Shown one piece after another: positions 1-8,934 of a stretch of 32,750 nt of DNA; the first letter of the stretch is position 1; each line of letters opens with the position of its first letter. The notes under the pieces were generated by a model. That model saw only the letters and a program-made list of their open reading frames with translations, was not told where the DNA came from and did not search any database. A program made the position numbers and the translations under genes. The DNA comes from Candidatus Saccharimonadota bacterium (GTDB lineage: Bacteria; Patescibacteriota; Saccharimonadia; Saccharimonadales; Saccharimonadaceae): contig JAEETK010000011.1 of the NCBI GenBank assembly GCA_016290315.1, positions 1 to 32,750 of the forward strand. The letters run 5' to 3'.

Positions 1-1
1 A

Positions 2-298
2 GAAACTAGAACTATTTGTGAGAGGTACAAGAATGGCGCTTCAAGCTATGAACTCGCCAAAGAATTCGGATGCCACCATAGAACTATCTGTGATGCACTC
101 AAGCGAAATGGCGTAGAGGTATCCCATCAAGCATCAAAGAAGCCAGAACTCACCAAGAGGATTATTGAACTATATGCAGAATATAAGACGCCGAAGGAAA
201 TAGGTGCCATAGTCGGAATTGGATGCGATACCGTCCGCAAAGTACTCAAAGATAACGGAATATATATCCGGAAGAGTTGGGAATATCCAAAAGAATAA
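2..298 (+). CDS. C-terminal tail of a large serine recombinase (5' partial)
   Basis: The reading frame is open from base 2 to the TAA at 296-298 and enters from outside the window, so only the last 98 codons are seen. They contain two helix-turn-helix-like segments. The first reads YELAKEFGCHHRTICDALKR and the second is built around PKEIGAIVGIGCDTVRKVLK. The segment is nearly identical in protein and DNA to the end of the broken recombinase ending at 11979, where the same tail follows a recognisable serine-recombinase C-terminus. That is the basis for the call. On its own the fragment would only be an HTH domain protein. The catalytic Ser domain is not visible. Confidence 0.6.
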   Translation, partial: ETRTICERYKNGASSYELAKEFGCHHRTICDALKRNGVEVSHQASKKPELTKRIIELYAEYKTPKEIGAIVGIGCDTVRKVLKDNGIYIRKSWEYPKE

Positions 299-364
299 CA
301 CGATAGTACTCACGCCATAACGATAAGCGGATGATCGCACTAGTATTCATCCAAGCAAAAAACA

Positions 365-395
365 TGCTACAATATCGCTAACGTTTATTAACGTT
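365..395 (+). promoter_or_regulatory. Extended -10 promoter and AACGTT inverted repeat upstream of the giant surface protein
   Basis: TGCTACAAT at 365-373 is an extended -10 box. AACGTT occurs twice (380-385 and 390-395) separated by TATT, giving a short palindromic operator-like site at the expected transcription start. A Shine-Dalgarno AAAGGA follows at about 413-418, 7-8 nt before the ATG at 426. No clear -35 box was seen. Confidence 0.45.
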
Positions 396-425
396 TGGGA
401 AAACTAAATAGCTAAAGGAATACTC

Positions 426-3400
426 ATGTCTTTATGGAGACCCTTCTTTAAACCAGAAGAAAGAACGCGACAAACGAAGGCTCAGAGAAAAAAGCATCAT
501 CTTATTATTTTAACAGCACTCATTTTGGGTGCTTTTTCTATTTTTACGGTAATTAAAACATTTGCAGGTATTATTACGGACAATGACGTCCGCGTAGATG
601 TAGATTCAGAACTCACATATTATCTCAACGTTAAAGAAGATGGCGTAGATGCTTCTGGCATAGAATCTAGCGACAGTCAAGTAGCAGAAGTACGCGGTGG
701 TCGCATTAATATCACAGATAAACTTCCCGAAGGTCTTATCTTCCAAGGTTTCGTCACCACATCCGATGGCACGTTTGGTGCAGTCTCGCGTTCAGATAGT
801 TCGATTCAATGTCCGGGTAAAGTAATTGACGACACTAATGAAACTACACTAGATACTGGTACTTGGAATAATACCCATACCGAATACTATTACCACGGCC
901 TCCACTACAATGACGCTACGCGCACGGTTTCTTTCGTGGCCGAGAAGATTAAAGCTGGCTGTCAGCTCACCATTGGCATTATTACAAAAACCCCTCCTAC
1001 CGTGGATGATCCGAATACCACACCGGTAGAAACGCGTCGAGATTTCTACAACACCGCCTTTGCTGCCGAGAAAGGCATTACGGCTATCTCCAATACGGTC
1101 CATGCCTGGATTGGCAGTTCTAGCGCCAGAGTGTACAAAGTCATGTATAGATATACAGGCACTGTTCCGACCGGTGCGCCAACTACGCCAACCGAGCAAT
1201 CTTATCCAGCCAACAATGAAGTGGCTGTGAGCATGAATCCAACCCTCGAAGGCTATACCTTCTCTGGCTGGACTACGACTGACGCCACGGTTACGGACGG
1301 CTCTTTCACAATGCCGAGTCAAGACGTAGAGCTAGTCGGTATTTGGACTAAGAACACTGAAGCGACTAAATATACCGTAACCTATGTCATTAATGGCGAC
1401 AAACCAGCAGACTTTATGCCGCCAACTCAGAAAGAATACGAAGCTGGAGTGAGTGTACCCTTGGATTCTACGGAAGCCAATGCTGTCATTGATGGCTACC
1501 GTTTTAGTGGCTGGAGCACAACCGATGCGGACATATCCGAAACAGGCTTCATTATGCCAGAAAGAAACGTCACTATTGTGGGTAGCTTTACTCGTATCTC
1601 TTATACGGTTTGTTATGCCTTTGAGGGCGCCGTTATTCCACCAAACTCCGCGTCTATTCTTCCGCCATGCGAAACCCATTATCCAGGTGAAACAGTCACA
1701 AGAGCTGCTGATCCGCAAGCTAATGGCTACGACTTCCTTGGCTGGTATAAGAATGCTAGCTTCACGATGCCAGAAGAGAACATTACCATCTACGGCGAGT
1801 GGATGCGTACGATGGGCAAGTTTGCTCCGACCATCACTAAGACCATTGTGAGCCCTCAAGACGAATATATGTATGGTGAAACTGTAAAGTTTAAGATTAC
1901 CGTTACTAACCCAGAATCCTTTGCTATTACCGACGTTTACCTCCAAGAAGAACTAGACGGCGCAGTCTTTACGGCGCCAACCGACAGCAGCTACACGGTC
2001 AAAACAAGCACTATAGCTGTCATTCCAGCTATCGCTGCAGGTGCAAGTATTGACGTCTATGCCGAATACAAAGTAACCGAGAACGCCGCCCAGACTCTCA
2101 CGAACATCGTTGAACTTACTGGCGCTTTGGCGGAAGACCATATTCTAGATACCGACCAAGAATACAAAGCTACTGTAGATTTTGACACTATTCCTGAACC
2201 TGTGCCATTTACGGGTATCATCTTCAATGCTTTGCCATATATAGGGATGGTAGTACTAGGAATTGTTATTATCTTTATTGGAGTTATCTTATCTCGCAAA
2301 GCTACAAACCCAATCGTAAAACTAACGCGCGTCTATAACTTTGAGATAAATAGGGTGCTTAAATACTCCATTCCATGTTTTGCCATTATTGGCATAATAT
2401 TTGGCGGCATTATTGCCAGGAGTGTCTCCGCGACAAACTATACGGAAGTAATTAAGTCTATAGAGCTCGCCTCCCAGCACGTCAGTTATGCCAACGGCGA
2501 TCCGGGAGCTTGGAACGTAACTAAGAGCGCCGAATGGGTAGAGCAAAATAGGGCCAGAATAACCTTTAATGTAGACACTGTTGCTAAAGTTCCAGGCAAT
2601 ACCTATCTAGACCTCGTAATGGTCATAGATAACTCAGGCTCGATGAGTGGTGAGAAGATTACACAGGTCAAGCATGATGCTACAGAACTAATTGAAAGCG
2701 TTCTTTCCGACAGTAATAACCGCATTGGTCTTGTAAGCTTTAACTCGAATGCGACTAAACTTAGCGATTTCACTTCGGACTCGGCCGCTCTCGTAAGTTT
2801 AATAAATAATCTAGACACGCCTGGTTGCACCAATTATTACGATGGTTTCAAAAAAGCCGAGGAAGTCCTTGAAGGCTACCAGAAACAAAACAACCGCGAA
2901 CTTATTATGTTGTTCTTGACTGACGGCTTTCCGAATGAGCAAACACCAAATGAGATTCCCGAATACCAAGCCCTCAAGGCAAAATACCCGTATATGACCA
3001 TTAATGGTATTCAATACGAAATGGGCAATGAAATACTTGATCCAATTAAGGATGTTTCAGAAAACCAATTCATTGCCAATATGGACTCATTGAATAACGT
3101 GCTCTTTGAAGCCTCCATTGCGCCATATGTTTACAATAACTTCACATTAGTAGATTACATTAATGACGAATATTGGGATGTAGATAGCATAGATAATATT
3201 GAAGCAACAATAGGCGAAACTGCTCTAACCCATAATGGCAATACGCCAGTCGTAACTTGGACAATGAATGAAGTACTCATATCTGGTCAATCCGCAAAAC
3301 TTACCATAGACATTACACTTAAGAATGCTGGCGCTATAGCAGAAAACACTTTCTTGCCGACCAATGATCATGAAACTATCCAAAGTAGTCTACCTGAAAC

Positions 3401-5108
3401 ACCAGACGAAAACATCACAAGCGAACTAACGCCGGTACTAAAGTCTAGCTACAAAGTAACCTATGAACCAAACCTGCCAAGCGATTGCTCTGCTTATGGG
3501 GGAACACTACCAGCAGAGCAGAACTATCTACCACTTTCCATAATCCAGAAGTCTAGCAACACTATTTCCTGTGACGGCTACAACTTTAATGGCTGGGAAA
3601 TAGCCGAGGGTGGCCCGAAGATTCTAAATGATGACTATTTCAAGATCATTGACGATGATGTAGTTCTTCGCGCCACTTGGACCAAGCCTTCTATTTCTAA
3701 AAGCATGGATGGGGAAGTAAAGGAAGAAGTAGCGGCAGTGCTGGATACTGGACAGAATATTAATGTGGCCTTGAAGAAACTATCTGGTCAATCTGATCCA
3801 AGCTATTCTACAATCAACATGACCATTAAGGCCATAAAGACGGCAACTTCGATGTCTGCAGCTCAGCCGTCCAATGCAGCAATTATCTCGACGACCAATT
3901 CAGCAGTGCCAATTTATGCTTGGTTTGATGATACTGATGGATCAATTTATGTCTATTCTGAGGCTGATGTTATCCAGGGTAATAGTGATATGCGCTATAT
4001 GTTCTATGGTACCTCCAGTCTCATCAATATCGATGCCTTAGCTAACTGGGATACTTCAAAGGTAACGAGTATGCAATCGATGTTCTCTGGCGCCTCTAGC
4101 CTCACAAATATAGACGCACTAGCTGGTTGGGATACTTCTAGCGTGACGAGTATGGACTTTATGTTCTATGGCGCTACTAGCCTCGCGAATATAGACGGCG
4201 CAAGTAATTGGGATACTTCTAAAGTGACAAATATGAGCTATATGTTCTATAGCTCCCGTAACCTCACGAATATAGACGGGGCTAGCAATTGGGACACCTC
4301 TAAAGTGACGTATATGAGCAATATGTTCTATAGCTCCCGTAACCTCACGAATATAGACGGGGCTAGCAATTGGGATACTTCAAAAGTGACAACTATGAAC
4401 AATATGTTCCAAAACGCCTCTAGTCTAGCCAATATAGACGGGGCGAGCAATTGGGACACCTCTAAAGTGACGAATATGAACAATATGTTCTCTAACGCCT
4501 CTAGTCTTACCAATATAGACGGGGCGAGCGGTTGGGATACTTCAAGTGTGACGGGTATGAGCTACATGTTCTATAGCGCCCGTAACCTCACGAATATAGA
4601 CGGCGCCAGCGACTGGGATACTTCAAGTGTGACGATTATGAGTTCTATGTTCCAAAACGCCTCCAGTCTTACCGACATTGATGCCTTAGCTAATTGGAAC
4701 ACCTCTAAAGTGACAAATATGAGCTCTATGTTCGCTAACGCCTCTAGTCTTGCCAATATAGACGGGGCGAGCGGTTGGGATACTTCAAAAGTGACGAATA
4801 TGGGCTCTACGTTCTATGGCGCCTCGGCTCTCACGAATATAGACGGCGCCAGCGACTGGGATACCTCAAGTGTGACAAATATGAGCTATATGTTCCGTGG
4901 CGCCTCTAGTTTGGCGAATATAGACGGGGCGAGCGGTTGGGATACTTCAAGTGTGACGAGTATGAGCTACATGTTCTATAGCGACGCTCATATTACCTCT
5001 CTCAAACCTATCTTCGGCTGGACTGTCCAAAGTTCTACTACTAAGACCAGCATGTTCAATGGTATTCCGACATCCGTAGTGCTACCAGGTTGGTATATGG
5101 GAGGTTAG
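426..5108 (+). CDS. Giant multidomain surface protein: InlB-type repeats, DUF11-like domain, internal sorting-like signal, VWA and BspA-type repeats
   Basis: 1560 aa, probable adhesin. The basic N-terminus and a hydrophobic helix (about 25-47) act as an export signal. About 235-465 holds three InlB/Flg_new-type repeats ending in GYxFxGW. About 465-585 is DUF11-like. VPFTG at 593-597, a hydrophobic stretch (about 603-624) and then RK form a classical sorting-signal shape, here in the middle of the protein. A second helix (about 644-665) looks like a fresh signal anchor. It is followed by a VWA domain with the MIDAS motif DNSGS (735-739) and TDG near 833, a fourth InlB-like repeat (about 1009-1090), and twelve 27-aa BspA/DUF285 repeats (about 1203-1526). 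The layout suggests two surface-protein genes fused in frame. Start at ATG 426 is supported by the AAAGGA site. The substrate or partner is unknown. Confidence 0.8.
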   Translation: MSLWRPFFKPEERTRQTKAQRKKHHLIILTALILGAFSIFTVIKTFAGIITDNDVRVDVDSELTYYLNVKEDGVDASGIESSDSQVAEVRGGRINITDKLPEGLIFQGFVTTSDGTFGAVSRSDSSIQCPGKVIDDTNETTLDTGTWNNTHTEYYYHGLHYNDATRTVSFVAEKIKAGCQLTIGIITKTPPTVDDPNTTPVETRRDFYNTAFAAEKGITAISNTVHAWIGSSSARVYKVMYRYTGTVPTGAPTTPTEQSYPANNEVAVSMNPTLEGYTFSGWTTTDATVTDGSFTMPSQDVELVGIWTKNTEATKYTVTYVINGDKPADFMPPTQKEYEAGVSVPLDSTEANAVIDGYRFSGWSTTDADISETGFIMPERNVTIVGSFTRISYTVCYAFEGAVIPPNSASILPPCETHYPGETVTRAADPQANGYDFLGWYKNASFTMPEENITIYGEWMRTMGKFAPTITKTIVSPQDEYMYGETVKFKITVTNPESFAITDVYLQEELDGAVFTAPTDSSYTVKTSTIAVIPAIAAGASIDVYAEYKVTENAAQTLTNIVELTGALAEDHILDTDQEYKATVDFDTIPEPVPFTGIIFNALPYIGMVVLGIVIIFIGVILSRKATNPIVKLTRVYNFEINRVLKYSIPCFAIIGIIFGGIIARSVSATNYTEVIKSIELASQHVSYANGDPGAWNVTKSAEWVEQNRARITFNVDTVAKVPGNTYLDLVMVIDNSGSMSGEKITQVKHDATELIESVLSDSNNRIGLVSFNSNATKLSDFTSDSAALVSLINNLDTPGCTNYYDGFKKAEEVLEGYQKQNNRELIMLFLTDGFPNEQTPNEIPEYQALKAKYPYMTINGIQYEMGNEILDPIKDVSENQFIANMDSLNNVLFEASIAPYVYNNFTLVDYINDEYWDVDSIDNIEATIGETALTHNGNTPVVTWTMNEVLISGQSAKLTIDITLKNAGAIAENTFLPTNDHETIQSSLPETPDENITSELTPVLKSSYKVTYEPNLPSDCSAYGGTLPAEQNYLPLSIIQKSSNTISCDGYNFNGWEIAEGGPKILNDDYFKIIDDDVVLRATWTKPSISKSMDGEVKEEVAAVLDTGQNINVALKKLSGQSDPSYSTINMTIKAIKTATSMSAAQPSNAAIISTTNSAVPIYAWFDDTDGSIYVYSEADVIQGNSDMRYMFYGTSSLINIDALANWDTSKVTSMQSMFSGASSLTNIDALAGWDTSSVTSMDFMFYGATSLANIDGASNWDTSKVTNMSYMFYSSRNLTNIDGASNWDTSKVTYMSNMFYSSRNLTNIDGASNWDTSKVTTMNNMFQNASSLANIDGASNWDTSKVTNMNNMFSNASSLTNIDGASGWDTSSVTGMSYMFYSARNLTNIDGASDWDTSSVTIMSSMFQNASSLTDIDALANWNTSKVTNMSSMFANASSLANIDGASGWDTSKVTNMGSTFYGASALTNIDGASDWDTSSVTNMSYMFRGASSLANIDGASGWDTSSVTSMSYMFYSDAHITSLKPIFGWTVQSSTTKTSMFNGIPTSVVLPGWYMGG
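4032..5003 (+). repeat. Twelve tandem 81-bp units encoding BspA/DUF285 repeats
   Basis: The period is exactly 81 bp, for example GAC/GAT of successive units at 4032, 4113 and so on to 4923. Each unit encodes a 27-aa repeat of the form D-A/G-x-x-W-DTS-K/S-VT-x-M-x-x-MF. Several neighbouring units are almost identical in DNA (those spanning about 4240-4360), so recent duplication is likely. Confidence 0.92.
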
Positions 5109-5191
5109 CATGGCAAAATGAGAAAGGAAAAAGCAGGAAAACTAATTAGATCGGTCAAAATAAAGTAATAAAAAACAGGGGAGAACCCAGA

Positions 5192-6218
5192 ATGAAAAAA
5201 TCTAACAAAATCATCGTCGCAGCTGCAACCGTAGCCGTCGCCGCCATGCCATTTGGCAATGTCTTTGCGGCCTACTCCAACTTGGGACGGTAGCTCATCT
5301 GCCACTATTCAGCGCCAGATTGCCAATGCCTATGGTACTATCAATAATACTTTTACCTATACCATTACAGCAGATTCTAATAACCCAGCCGGTGCTACTG
5401 GCGCCCCAACTACGGCTAGCATCGCTTTTGCCGATAGCTATACCACTCAGGGCACTGCCACTAAGACCACTACGCTAGACTTCAGCGCCATGCAGTTTAC
5501 TGCTGTGGGCGACTATACCTATGCTATTGCGGAAACTGCTTCCACCAATGCTAGTGTCTACCCAGTCGATAGCGCTAACACCTACACGGCCATCGTATCC
5601 GTCCGTAATAACGCTGACCTTACTGGCTATGTAGCTAGCCTCTACATCAAGGACAAGAATGGCGACAAGCTCACGGTCTTTAGTGGCAACAGCTCGCAGT
5701 TCCTCTTCGCCAGAACGCCGGCTTATACGAATATTCAGGTGTCTCATACGGTTTCTGGCAACGCGGCGGATCCAAACAAGTGCTTTAGCTATACTTTTGC
5801 GGCCAGTACTAATGATAGCTATGTTTTAAGTACAGAGTCTACCTGCGGTAACGGAGGCACTATTAAGAATGGAGATGTATCAAGTTAAAACATCAGGATA
5901 CCGCTACGATTGGTCTCGTAAGGGCTGGCTCGCAGATTCCGGTTGGTACCACCTATTCGTTTACGCGGGTTGGTAGCGATGCCTACACTACATCTATGGA
6001 TGGGGTGGAACGGACTAGCACCGGTACTAAGACTATGGTCGCTACGGATGCGCCAACATTCAACGCGGCTAATAAGACCGCTATCGACCGACGAGAAGCT
6101 TGATTCAACTGTCGATACCGGTATTGCTATGAATATAGCGATTTATATCCTATTAGCACTTGCAGGTGCGGCTGGCATTTATTATGTAGGACATAGGAAA
6201 GCCGACAACGAAGCTTAA
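5192..6218 (+). pseudogene. Spy0128/FctA-type pilin or surface protein, broken by three single-base indels
   Basis: ATG 5192 follows the site AGGGGAG and encodes a signal peptide ending ...FGNVFAA. One extra base near 5270 (GCC-T-ACTCC) then shifts the frame to the main part (to 5888). A missing base near 5885 (AGTTAAAAC) shifts it again, and an extra C near 6089 (GACCGACGAG) restores the frame of the C-terminus. Correcting these gives about 341 aa: signal peptide, two Spy0128-like isopeptide pilin domains (one with F..VGDYTYAIAE, the other with CFSYTFAAS), and a C-terminal sorting-signal-like end: VDTG, a hydrophobic helix, then GHRK. The intact ancestor would be a wall-anchored pilin or adhesin beside the giant adhesin. 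Whether the indels are real decay or assembly errors cannot be told from one sequence. Confidence 0.72.
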
Positions 6219-6227
6219 TGATAGACG

Positions 6228-6264
6228 AAAAAAGACTGGGAGTAGATATCCCCCAGTCTTTTTT
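6228..6264 (+). terminator. Rho-independent terminator
   Basis: AAAAAAGACTGGG (6228-6240) pairs perfectly with CCCAGTCTTTTTT (6252-6264) around an 11-nt loop, directly after the pilin-like gene. Confidence 0.9.
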
Positions 6265-6444
6265 AGGCAAAAATCATAAAATGCGGTTTGGCTACTCATA
6301 TTGAGCATTGATATCATCAACTCCATGTTTACTCTAGTGGTCTATACCTTAGTAGTTTTTATTTGTTCTCGTGAATGCTTTTAGTTATCTTCAATGTTAT
6401 GATTATGTAGACAACTATATGTTGCTTCTGGGGGGTTGCTCACA

Positions 6445-6768
6445 ATGATCGATAATAATGACATTGCATCTATAGACACTGAGTATTTTGACATAAAAGA
6501 AAAAAGGGCCTACTCTCTCGTCTTACAATCGAGAAACACCGGACATTACTGGTATCTATTGGAACGGATATATAACGGCAAGCAGTCCTTCTCGATTTAC
6601 CATAAACACAACGTTGGAAACGCCTATCACCCTCAAAAGAGCAGACCGAGCATTTCTGCCTGTTGCGAATATATAAAGGAGCATGATGCTTTCCACTTAG
6701 AAAGAGTCAAAAAGAAGAACGAGCGCAGAGAAAGACGCATCCATATCAAGCAGCAAACGCATACTTGA
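6445..6768 (+). CDS. Hypothetical protein, 107 aa
   Basis: I do not recognise this family. ATG 6445 is preferred over the upstream TTG 6436 because a G-rich ribosome-binding site (6428-6434) lies at useful spacing. The protein is soluble, with aromatic segments in the middle (GHYWYLLERIYNG) and a strongly basic C-terminus (KKKNERRERRIHIK) that could bind nucleic acid. It stands alone between a terminator and the NERD gene. No signal peptide or membrane helix is visible. Confidence 0.5.
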   Translation: MIDNNDIASIDTEYFDIKEKRAYSLVLQSRNTGHYWYLLERIYNGKQSFSIYHKHNVGNAYHPQKSRPSISACCEYIKEHDAFHLERVKKKNERRERRIHIKQQTHT

Positions 6769-6834
6769 GTATTAATAAGCAAATCTACTATCATGGTCCA
6801 AATGCTCCTAGATGATATACTTTATTCATAATCT

Positions 6835-7524
6835 ATGAACGAATTTATCGCCCAGTTCACTCTCCCACTCTCAATCATCGCAGTCGTCCTGTTTATTATC
6901 GCCGGTCTCATATGGCTATTCTTTTGCCACGGCATAGATAAACTAAGGTATCCCGAAGAATGGAAAGATGAGGGAAAATCCGGAGAACAAATCATCTACC
7001 GCTTACTGGTAGATAAAATTCATGTTCCAGAAAGCCAAATTCTTAGAAACGTATACGTTCCGACGGAAGACGGAAAGACGTCCGAAATAGACATACTGGC
7101 GGTATCAAAGAAGGGCTTATTGGTTTTTGAATGCAAAAACTATGCTGGGAATATCTATGGTGATGCAAAAAGAAATAAATGGATTCAATATCTCGGAAAG
7201 AAGAAAAGCTACTTCTATAATCCATTCATGCAGAATAGAACCCACGTCAAACATCTTAAAAAATACCTAGAGGCTTATGGTGACGTTCCAGCTATTCCGA
7301 TGGTATCCACTATTTCGCGAGGGAAGTGGAAAGTAAAGAATTGCTCACCAGAAGACTATCTACTCGGCTATAATTCACACTTAAAAGATATCCTCTCAAA
7401 CACTCCAGATTCAGACTTAATTGGTCGACATTTCAAGGCTCTTATGGCAAAACTTCAGCCACTATCGCGCCCGGGAGATTCCATTAGAGAAGAGCATATT
7501 AAGCAAATTAAACTCAATAAGTAG
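6835..7524 (+). CDS. Membrane-anchored NERD-domain (nuclease-related) protein
   Basis: 229 aa. An N-terminal hydrophobic helix (about 8-30) is followed by a NERD domain at about 45-160. The family's nuclease-like core is visible: GKSGEQIIYRLL, then EIDILAVSKKGLLVFECKNY, which contains the ExD...ExK pattern of restriction-endonuclease-like folds. NERD proteins are thought to process DNA, often in plasmid- or defence-linked settings; the substrate here is unknown. The gene ends immediately before an IS3 remnant, so its last residues may have been altered by the insertion. The N-terminal helix would place the domain on the cytoplasmic face. Confidence 0.75.
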   Translation: MNEFIAQFTLPLSIIAVVLFIIAGLIWLFFCHGIDKLRYPEEWKDEGKSGEQIIYRLLVDKIHVPESQILRNVYVPTEDGKTSEIDILAVSKKGLLVFECKNYAGNIYGDAKRNKWIQYLGKKKSYFYNPFMQNRTHVKHLKKYLEAYGDVPAIPMVSTISRGKWKVKNCSPEDYLLGYNSHLKDILSNTPDSDLIGRHFKALMAKLQPLSRPGDSIREEHIKQIKLNK

Positions 7525-7526
7525 TA

Positions 7527-7972
7527 CGACCCACATCTGCATATATTTAGATATCTACTCCCGGAAGGTTGTTTCATGCAATATCGGAAGATCCGCCAGT
7601 ACACACCTCGTTAAAATGCCACCCATTCGAGCTTGCGCTCTACGTAGACCAAAACAAGGCCTCATTGTCCATACAGACGGCGGCGCCCAATACGATTCCT
7701 GGAGTATGCGCCGAGAATACCTCAAAAGACATATTCAGCACTCAGTTTCTCGTCCCGGTACGCCTACAGACAATCCACTAATCGAATCGTTCTTCTCTAG
7801 GCTAAAAGAAGAATTCCTGAACGTGCATTTCTTTCGCAGTGAAGCAGAATTATTCGAGAGATTAGCCGAACATATAGATTTCTACAACGACCAACGCATC
7901 CATGAAGACTTGAACGACCTTTCTCCAACCGAATTCGAGCAAAAGGTTGTTTCGGTAAAAAGTCCAGTTTAA
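7527..7972 (+). pseudogene. IS3-family transposase, C-terminal fragment
   Basis: In frame 2 the fragment matches the second half of the intact transposase at 13251-14393. It keeps the second catalytic Asp in VHTDGGAQY and the Glu in LIESFFSRLKEEF, but lacks the N-terminal HTH part and the first Asp (the WVADITE region). A one-codon shortfall relative to the intact copy lies around LVKMPPIRACAL. It cannot be active alone. Identity to the intact copy is only moderate, so it is a different IS3 lineage rather than a recent duplicate. Confidence 0.85.
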
Positions 7973-7987
7973 CAGGGAAGGATAGAA

Positions 7988-8016
7988 AAAACGAGGGGTT
8001 CGAAACTCTTCGTTTT
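7988..8016 (+). terminator. Hairpin in the IS remnant tail, terminator-like
   Basis: AAAACG (7988-7993) pairs with CGTTTT (8011-8016) and the inner GAGGGG/CTCTT arms extend it to about 11 pairs with some G-T wobble. The loop is TTCGAAA. A T run lies inside the stem rather than after it, so termination is plausible but not certain. A similar hairpin lies behind the intact IS copy. Confidence 0.5.
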
Positions 8017-8100
8017 AGAAAATCTCACATTAGTTTTCAGCTTTTTCCGCATATATGTAATTCGTACTTTTACCTCTGTAAAAATGGACTAATTCTGACA

Positions 8101-8547
8101 GCAAGTGGTCAAAAGTCCGAACCATATCATTTGGTGGACCTATCGCAACTTTATTCAAACCCGTTTTTACAGATAAGAAGTTTCAAGCAACGAATTGACC
8201 CACAAATTAGCGCTCATAGTTCCGAACCCCTCACATCGGAGGATAAACTCGAAGCTATTGAAAACATATCACCAAAACGCCTAAATGTCTATGGCGAGAC
8301 CGAAGTATGTCGCATACGACAAAAGCAAAAAGTATTGTCTGACATAGAAATCCAAACCGTATGCAAGAGATATCGGTCTGGAGACTCCGTATATAAGTTA
8401 GCCAAAGACTTCGAGTGCCACAGAAGCACTATAAGCGCAGTATTGAAACGTAATGGCGTAGAGGTAACTCATCTGGCATCTAAGAAACCAGAGCTCGTCA
8501 AGAAGGTCATAGAACTATACGCTGAAAGAAAAGATAGTATTTTTTAA
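8101..8547 (+). pseudogene. Serine-recombinase C-terminal tail, truncated at both ends
   Basis: The frame is open from the IS end at 8101 and shares the block VDLSQLYSN (from 8131 on) with the recombinase remnant ending at 11979 (VDLSQTYSN). It also shares the HTH segment around YKLAKDFECHRSTISAVLKRNGVEV and the following KKPELVKKVIELYAE. The last HTH (PKEIGAIVGIGC...) is missing: after ELYAE the sequence switches to unrelated DNA and stops. The left edge is cut by the IS, the right edge by the foreign segment. It is a relic, not a functional protein. Confidence 0.65.
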
Positions 8548-8785
8548 GAAGAAATGGCTGCACGAACATATTTCAACTATCGTCCTGTGCGTTGTAGCGT
8601 GGATAGGTATTATAATATGGACTGCGCTGAAATTACGAGGCAGCGACTCTTATGCGCTTTTGGGTGCAATAGGCAGTATGCTTGCTATACTTTTCTATGT
8701 GGTACTGTATAACCGTATGATGGTATATGTGGAGAACCACGCATATCGGGCAACGCCAGACAAGGAAACCGAAACGAAAAACTAA
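8537..8785 (+). pseudogene. Beheaded small membrane protein from foreign DNA
   Basis: In frame 2 the sequence encodes a two-helix membrane protein: a first helix (from ISTIVLCVVAWIGIIIW), a short loop, a second helix (ALLGAIGSMLAILFYVVLYN) and an acidic-basic tail ending KETETKN. No start codon lies in frame between the upstream stop (8510-8512) and the first helix, so the N-terminus is missing. The junction with the recombinase relic falls at about 8530-8545. Style and context (upstream of blaI/M56) point to Firmicutes-type DNA. The family was not identified. Confidence 0.55.
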
Positions 8786-8860
8786 CCTTGATAAATCCAA
8801 AGTAGTTGAATGCTGTCTGAGTAGTGGCGGCAACGAGTTTGTGAACTTTTTGTTTTCCTC

Positions 8861-8917
8861 TTGACAAAACGGGTCTACAAGTGTTAGACTATAAGCGGTG
8901 GTCTAATAGTTATAGAC
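8861..8917 (+). promoter_or_regulatory. blaI-type promoter with two palindromic operators
   Basis: The -35 TTGACA (8861-8866) and -10 TAGACT (8885-8890) are 18 nt apart. Two 17-bp palindromes share the arms GTCTA-N7-TAGAC: GTCTACAAGTGTTAGAC at 8873-8889, overlapping the -10, and GTCTAATAGTTATAGAC at 8901-8917 just downstream. The first contains ACAAGTGT, resembling the BlaI/MecI core. They are probably autoregulatory sites. Confidence 0.75.
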
Positions 8918-8934
8918 CCGCAAGGAGGATTATA

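Larger units (their letters stand above)
7525..8100 (+). mobile_element. 5'-truncated IS3-family element
   Basis: The remnant begins directly after the NERD stop codon and contains the C-terminal half of an integrase-core transposase plus a 3' non-coding tail. The right end is placed at 8100 because the reverse complement there starts TGTCAGAATTAG, an IS3-like end. It resembles the 3' tail of the intact element ending near 14552 (both share TTCCGCAT, TAATTC and ACCTCTGT in the same order). Beyond 8100 the sequence turns into a recombinase tail, so this element probably inserted into that gene. The left end is lost. Confidence 0.7.

Noticed and set aside
4328-4756. Minus-strand open frames of about 60 codons, repeated with the same protein sequence
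   Set aside because: They are antisense shadows of the BspA repeats; no start signals, and the frame follows from the period.
4032-5003. CRISPR-like regular repeats
   Set aside because: The units are contiguous 81-bp coding repeats in frame with no unique spacers; they encode BspA-type protein repeats.
7988-8016. A tRNA fragment, because of the GGTTCGAA element
   Set aside because: Only a T-arm-like hairpin exists; no acceptor, D or anticodon arm is present. The same holds at 14431-14461.
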